From Spirodela intermedia (lineage: Eukaryota > Streptophyta > Magnoliopsida > Alismatales > Araceae), in contig LR746265.1 of the NCBI GenBank assembly GCA_902729315.2, forward strand, positions 7,260,892-7,324,891: a DNA stretch of 64,000 nt. The letters are read 5' to 3'. Positions 60,801 to 64,000 of this stretch are shown here, piece after piece. How positions within the stretch are numbered: position 1 is the stretch's first letter; each line of letters begins with the position of its first letter. The notes below the pieces were generated by a model. It saw only the letters and a list, made by a program, of their open reading frames with translations. It was not told the DNA's origin and searched no databases. The position numbers and the translations under genes are program-made.

Positions 60801-63800
60801 AATAGCATATCTTTTTCATTTCAAGCTCTCAAGTATCAACATCATATCTAACTCACTATTGAGGGGAAGGAAGGGCACGAAAGCTCACTTTTGGGCATTC
60901 TTTTTTCCTTTTGTAAGTGCCCTAAGTTACGAGAACCTCATTTTTTGTTCTTCTCTTAATGTAACATCTAATTACTAATTTTCAATAGGTGAAATTGGTC
61001 TTTGTTTAGTAAAATTTGCACAAATATTCAAATAAGAACATGAATACTAAGCTTGTAAAACTTATAACAAATTGAATCCCTCAAATTTTGACTTTTCATT
61101 TCTAGAATTGGATTCTTTTTAAAGATATATTTCCAATAAGTCATGATATGTCTATTGAGAGATCTAATCTATGAAAATAAAATTCTGTGTCATATAACAT
61201 TTTGAACTATTTTGCCTTATGTAGATATTTATCTCATACATATATATATAGTATATATATAATAAGTACTGATTTTGAATATAAATTTAATTGATATCTT
61301 TGAAATTAAATCATCATGAAAATCATTTTTTTCTGAATCATTTGATCACTTCAACAGAAATTTGTGTGAATTCTAAAGATTCCAATCATTAGTTGAGATT
61401 CATATGTCACGAGTTGTCACTTGCTATACATGTACCAACATAAACAATGATTTGAGAAATATGTTCTATTCATTTCTTCAATCTAAAATTTTCAACATGA
61501 AATATAATTAGTACTTTCATCTTAACACTCTGCACATCTCTCATATATGCATTCAATATATTTTAAGCTATTACTTCTAATCAAAAGGTATAGTATAATT
61601 TACAATTAAAATATGTACACTAACCATATGAATAATTCTAAGTGGGTATTTGTATCTATAATAAATTTCAAATCATGAACATAATATACCTTTTTTTAAT
61701 TCATCTAGACACTTTACGTGTGATAAGAATATCTTTAAAGACCTCATCATTATTATTTTACATTTGAGCATTTGAATAGACCCTCATGCTATATTTAATT
61801 ATATATAATTATAATTTTATCATTTAATTGTACATATGTGGATTGGTCATCATCAAGACATTTCATGATGCTTAAACCTTTTGACGCATAGGGTTGTAAT
61901 CATTTTTCAAAACTTAATGGAATGAAACATAGAACATAGTTTGCCTATGCAATATGGTAGGTTGTGTAGCTTTTGTGATAACCTTAGGTTTTGTTCCATC
62001 ACAATTTCAATGATGACCAAGTTTATTCTATAAATTTTTGTAAGCATCAATGGTTGTGTCAAACTATGATCTTCACTATTTTTATTGTTGGTGAGTTATT
62101 AGCATAGTAAAAAAATGTAATCTATTCTATCCACCATGATATGTTTATGGTACAATTATAATGCTGAAAAAATCAAATTATCTTGTGTGGTCAAATCCAT
62201 AAAAATGATTCAATGATCTTAGATAAAATAGTACATCTTACATATTTTAATTCAACATGTTGAGTAAAAGTTTTTAATCAATGAGATTTAAAATAACTTA
62301 TTGAAATGTACACATCACATTGGTTCAAATATTGATTCTACTTTAAAATTTATACTGATTTTATCAATCATGGATGAAATGTAAAAAATCAAAAAATTAA
62401 TTTATTGAATTTAGTTAGAATACTTGACTGTTTTTTTAATTAATATATATTTAAATTTTAATTAAGTGCACATAAGCCAAATCTGCCCACAAAAAGTTAA
62501 CTATTAAAATTACAACGATATATTCATAAAATGTTTTTATGACTAACATCATTATTTGGGAAATCAATTGTGAATGTGTAAAAATCTAACGGACAATGAA
62601 ATTCAAAGATTTCAATTTTTTTGTAAATTTTATAAGATTAACTTACATTTTATGATAGTTTAAGTTCAAGACTTAATGGGACATCAATTGACCTCCTTTC
62701 TAGCCATTAGATATGACCTTTGAACTACTCAAAACTCAGCTTGTAAAAGAGAAAACTTCATGCCCCATCAAATATGAGAATAGGGAAAGTTGAAATATCC
62801 ACATACACTACAAAAAGTCTACGTAACCTATAAGCTCTTAGAAAGAGAAAAAAACTGGCTACTACTAAGACATTTAAGAGGAAGATTTTCTCTAAGATTT
62901 GCACCTACAAAGTAATTAGAGAGAGATGCCAAATGATAATGTTCTATTTTCATATGCAAAGTATAATAAAAATAGTGTAAATATCATATTATTGTTATGA
63001 AAATGATATAGAATTGGTGAAAAATGTGATTTATACATTTTATTTTTGTATGACTTTTGATGATTTTTCTAAGTCAAATTAAGAATGAACATATTAGCAT
63101 ATGCTTAAATATATCTATTGATTTTTTATGGAAATATTATTTAAGTATTAAAATGAAAATGTGAAAGTAAAAATATTATTTATATTGTGTTTCTTATTTT
63201 AACCTATTTTATTTGAGTTTTGTTGCATTTTCCAAGGCTCAAAAGTTTTGAGAAGAATCATATGAATTTTAGGATCAAGGAAACAACCCATTTTTGTAAG
63301 CTCCTCTTAACTCCATGAGAAGAACTACTAGAGCATGAAAGGAGGCTTCATTCAAGTCCACAAAAAGCCCATTAGAAGGCCTTCATTCAAGTCCATGAAA
63401 AGTGTATTAAGCGAGAGCTTCTAGAAGGGTCAAAAGAATATAAAAAAATATTTGCTAAAATAAGAGGTAGTTATGGAGTGGGAGGTTAGGATGTTGATGT
63501 CATCAAGCCATGACCCTTGACAGCAATAAAATGGAGGAATGAGGGGAAAACGGGGGTTGGCTGGTTGGTGGATGGACCTAAGCAAGGAAGAAAGTTGAAG
63601 AGCAAGGGAAGAGCAAGGAGAATCTTAGAACTAGTTCACTATGTTCAATAGAGTTCTTTGTAATTTAAATTTTCATTATTGTTATTTCATTTTATTTTTA
63701 TTCTTTAAGTGTCTGACATTGATAAGAAAGACTCTTCTCTTGAATTTATTTAATCTCAAGTGTTTTGTTCTTCTCATTTTCTTATATGACCAGAAGGAAA

Positions 63801-64000
63801 GGAGAGCTTTAATTTTGTTATAAGTTTTCATCATTATGAATTTAATTAAATTTTAATAATAATTGATTGCACTATCTTTTCTCATCCTTGGGTGACAAAG
63901 AAGGAAAGGAAATATTTATATTTGAATTTTTCATATTTAATTAAAATTTAATATTTTAAATAAAAGTTTCCTAAGGATTCTACTACTTGACAAATAAGTG
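57851..64000. other. AT-rich gene-free region
   Basis: About 6 kb with no recognised gene, RNA or intact element. It has short local duplications, such as CTTCATTCAAGTCCA at about 63346 and 63379, and scattered poly-A/T runs. It is probably decayed transposon DNA in continuation of the relic at 57680, but this cannot be shown from the sequence alone. Confidence 0.6.

Overview
This is a nuclear segment of a flowering plant genome. Five genes are recognisable. All are split by many GT-AG introns, they have organelle-targeting N-termini where expected, and their closest remembered relatives are Arabidopsis and rice proteins. First exons are GC-rich while introns and intergenic DNA are AT-rich. 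That gradient, with the many GA/CT microsatellites, suggests a monocot or an early-branching angiosperm, but this is inference. No prokaryotic, organellar, rRNA, tRNA or CRISPR feature was seen.

Layout, left to right. (1) <822-4111, minus: 5' part of a TTC27-type tetratricopeptide protein; its 3' end lies outside the window. (2) 5912-19562, minus: the complete gene for electron transfer flavoprotein-ubiquinone oxidoreductase (ETFQO), assembled in 19 coding exons giving 637 residues with every junction in phase. (3) 22448-25418, plus: a four-exon gene for a BORCS8 (MEF2BNB)-like protein of 258 residues. (4) 25666-47125, minus: a 21-kb gene for nucleoporin NUP160, with 27 coding exons placed; one intron looks like a GC-AG intron and one junction is unresolved. 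(5) 47881-55750, minus: PDX3/PPOX1, a two-domain protein with an NAD(P)HX-epimerase-like N-terminal half and a pyridoxamine 5'-phosphate oxidase C-terminal half, 14 exons, 541 residues. (6) 55751-64000: AT-rich gene-free DNA holding a decayed Ty3/gypsy reverse transcriptase fragment.

The genes are ordinary housekeeping genes and do not form a functional cluster: mitochondrial electron transfer, vitamin B6 salvage and metabolite repair, the nuclear pore, an endomembrane or lysosome-type adaptor and a TPR protein. Four of the five are transcribed from the minus strand. The BORCS8-like gene is the exception and converges on NUP160 with only 247 bp between stop codons.

The non-genic interest lies in repeats: a roughly 400-bp tandem duplication at the ETFQO 3' end, a roughly 270-bp inverted repeat pair around the BORCS8-like gene, a 120-bp direct repeat pair bracketing the last exons of PDX3, a 500-bp CT/GA tract inside a PDX3 intron, and a perfect 18-bp hairpin in another PDX3 intron. 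I found no convincing new biological system.
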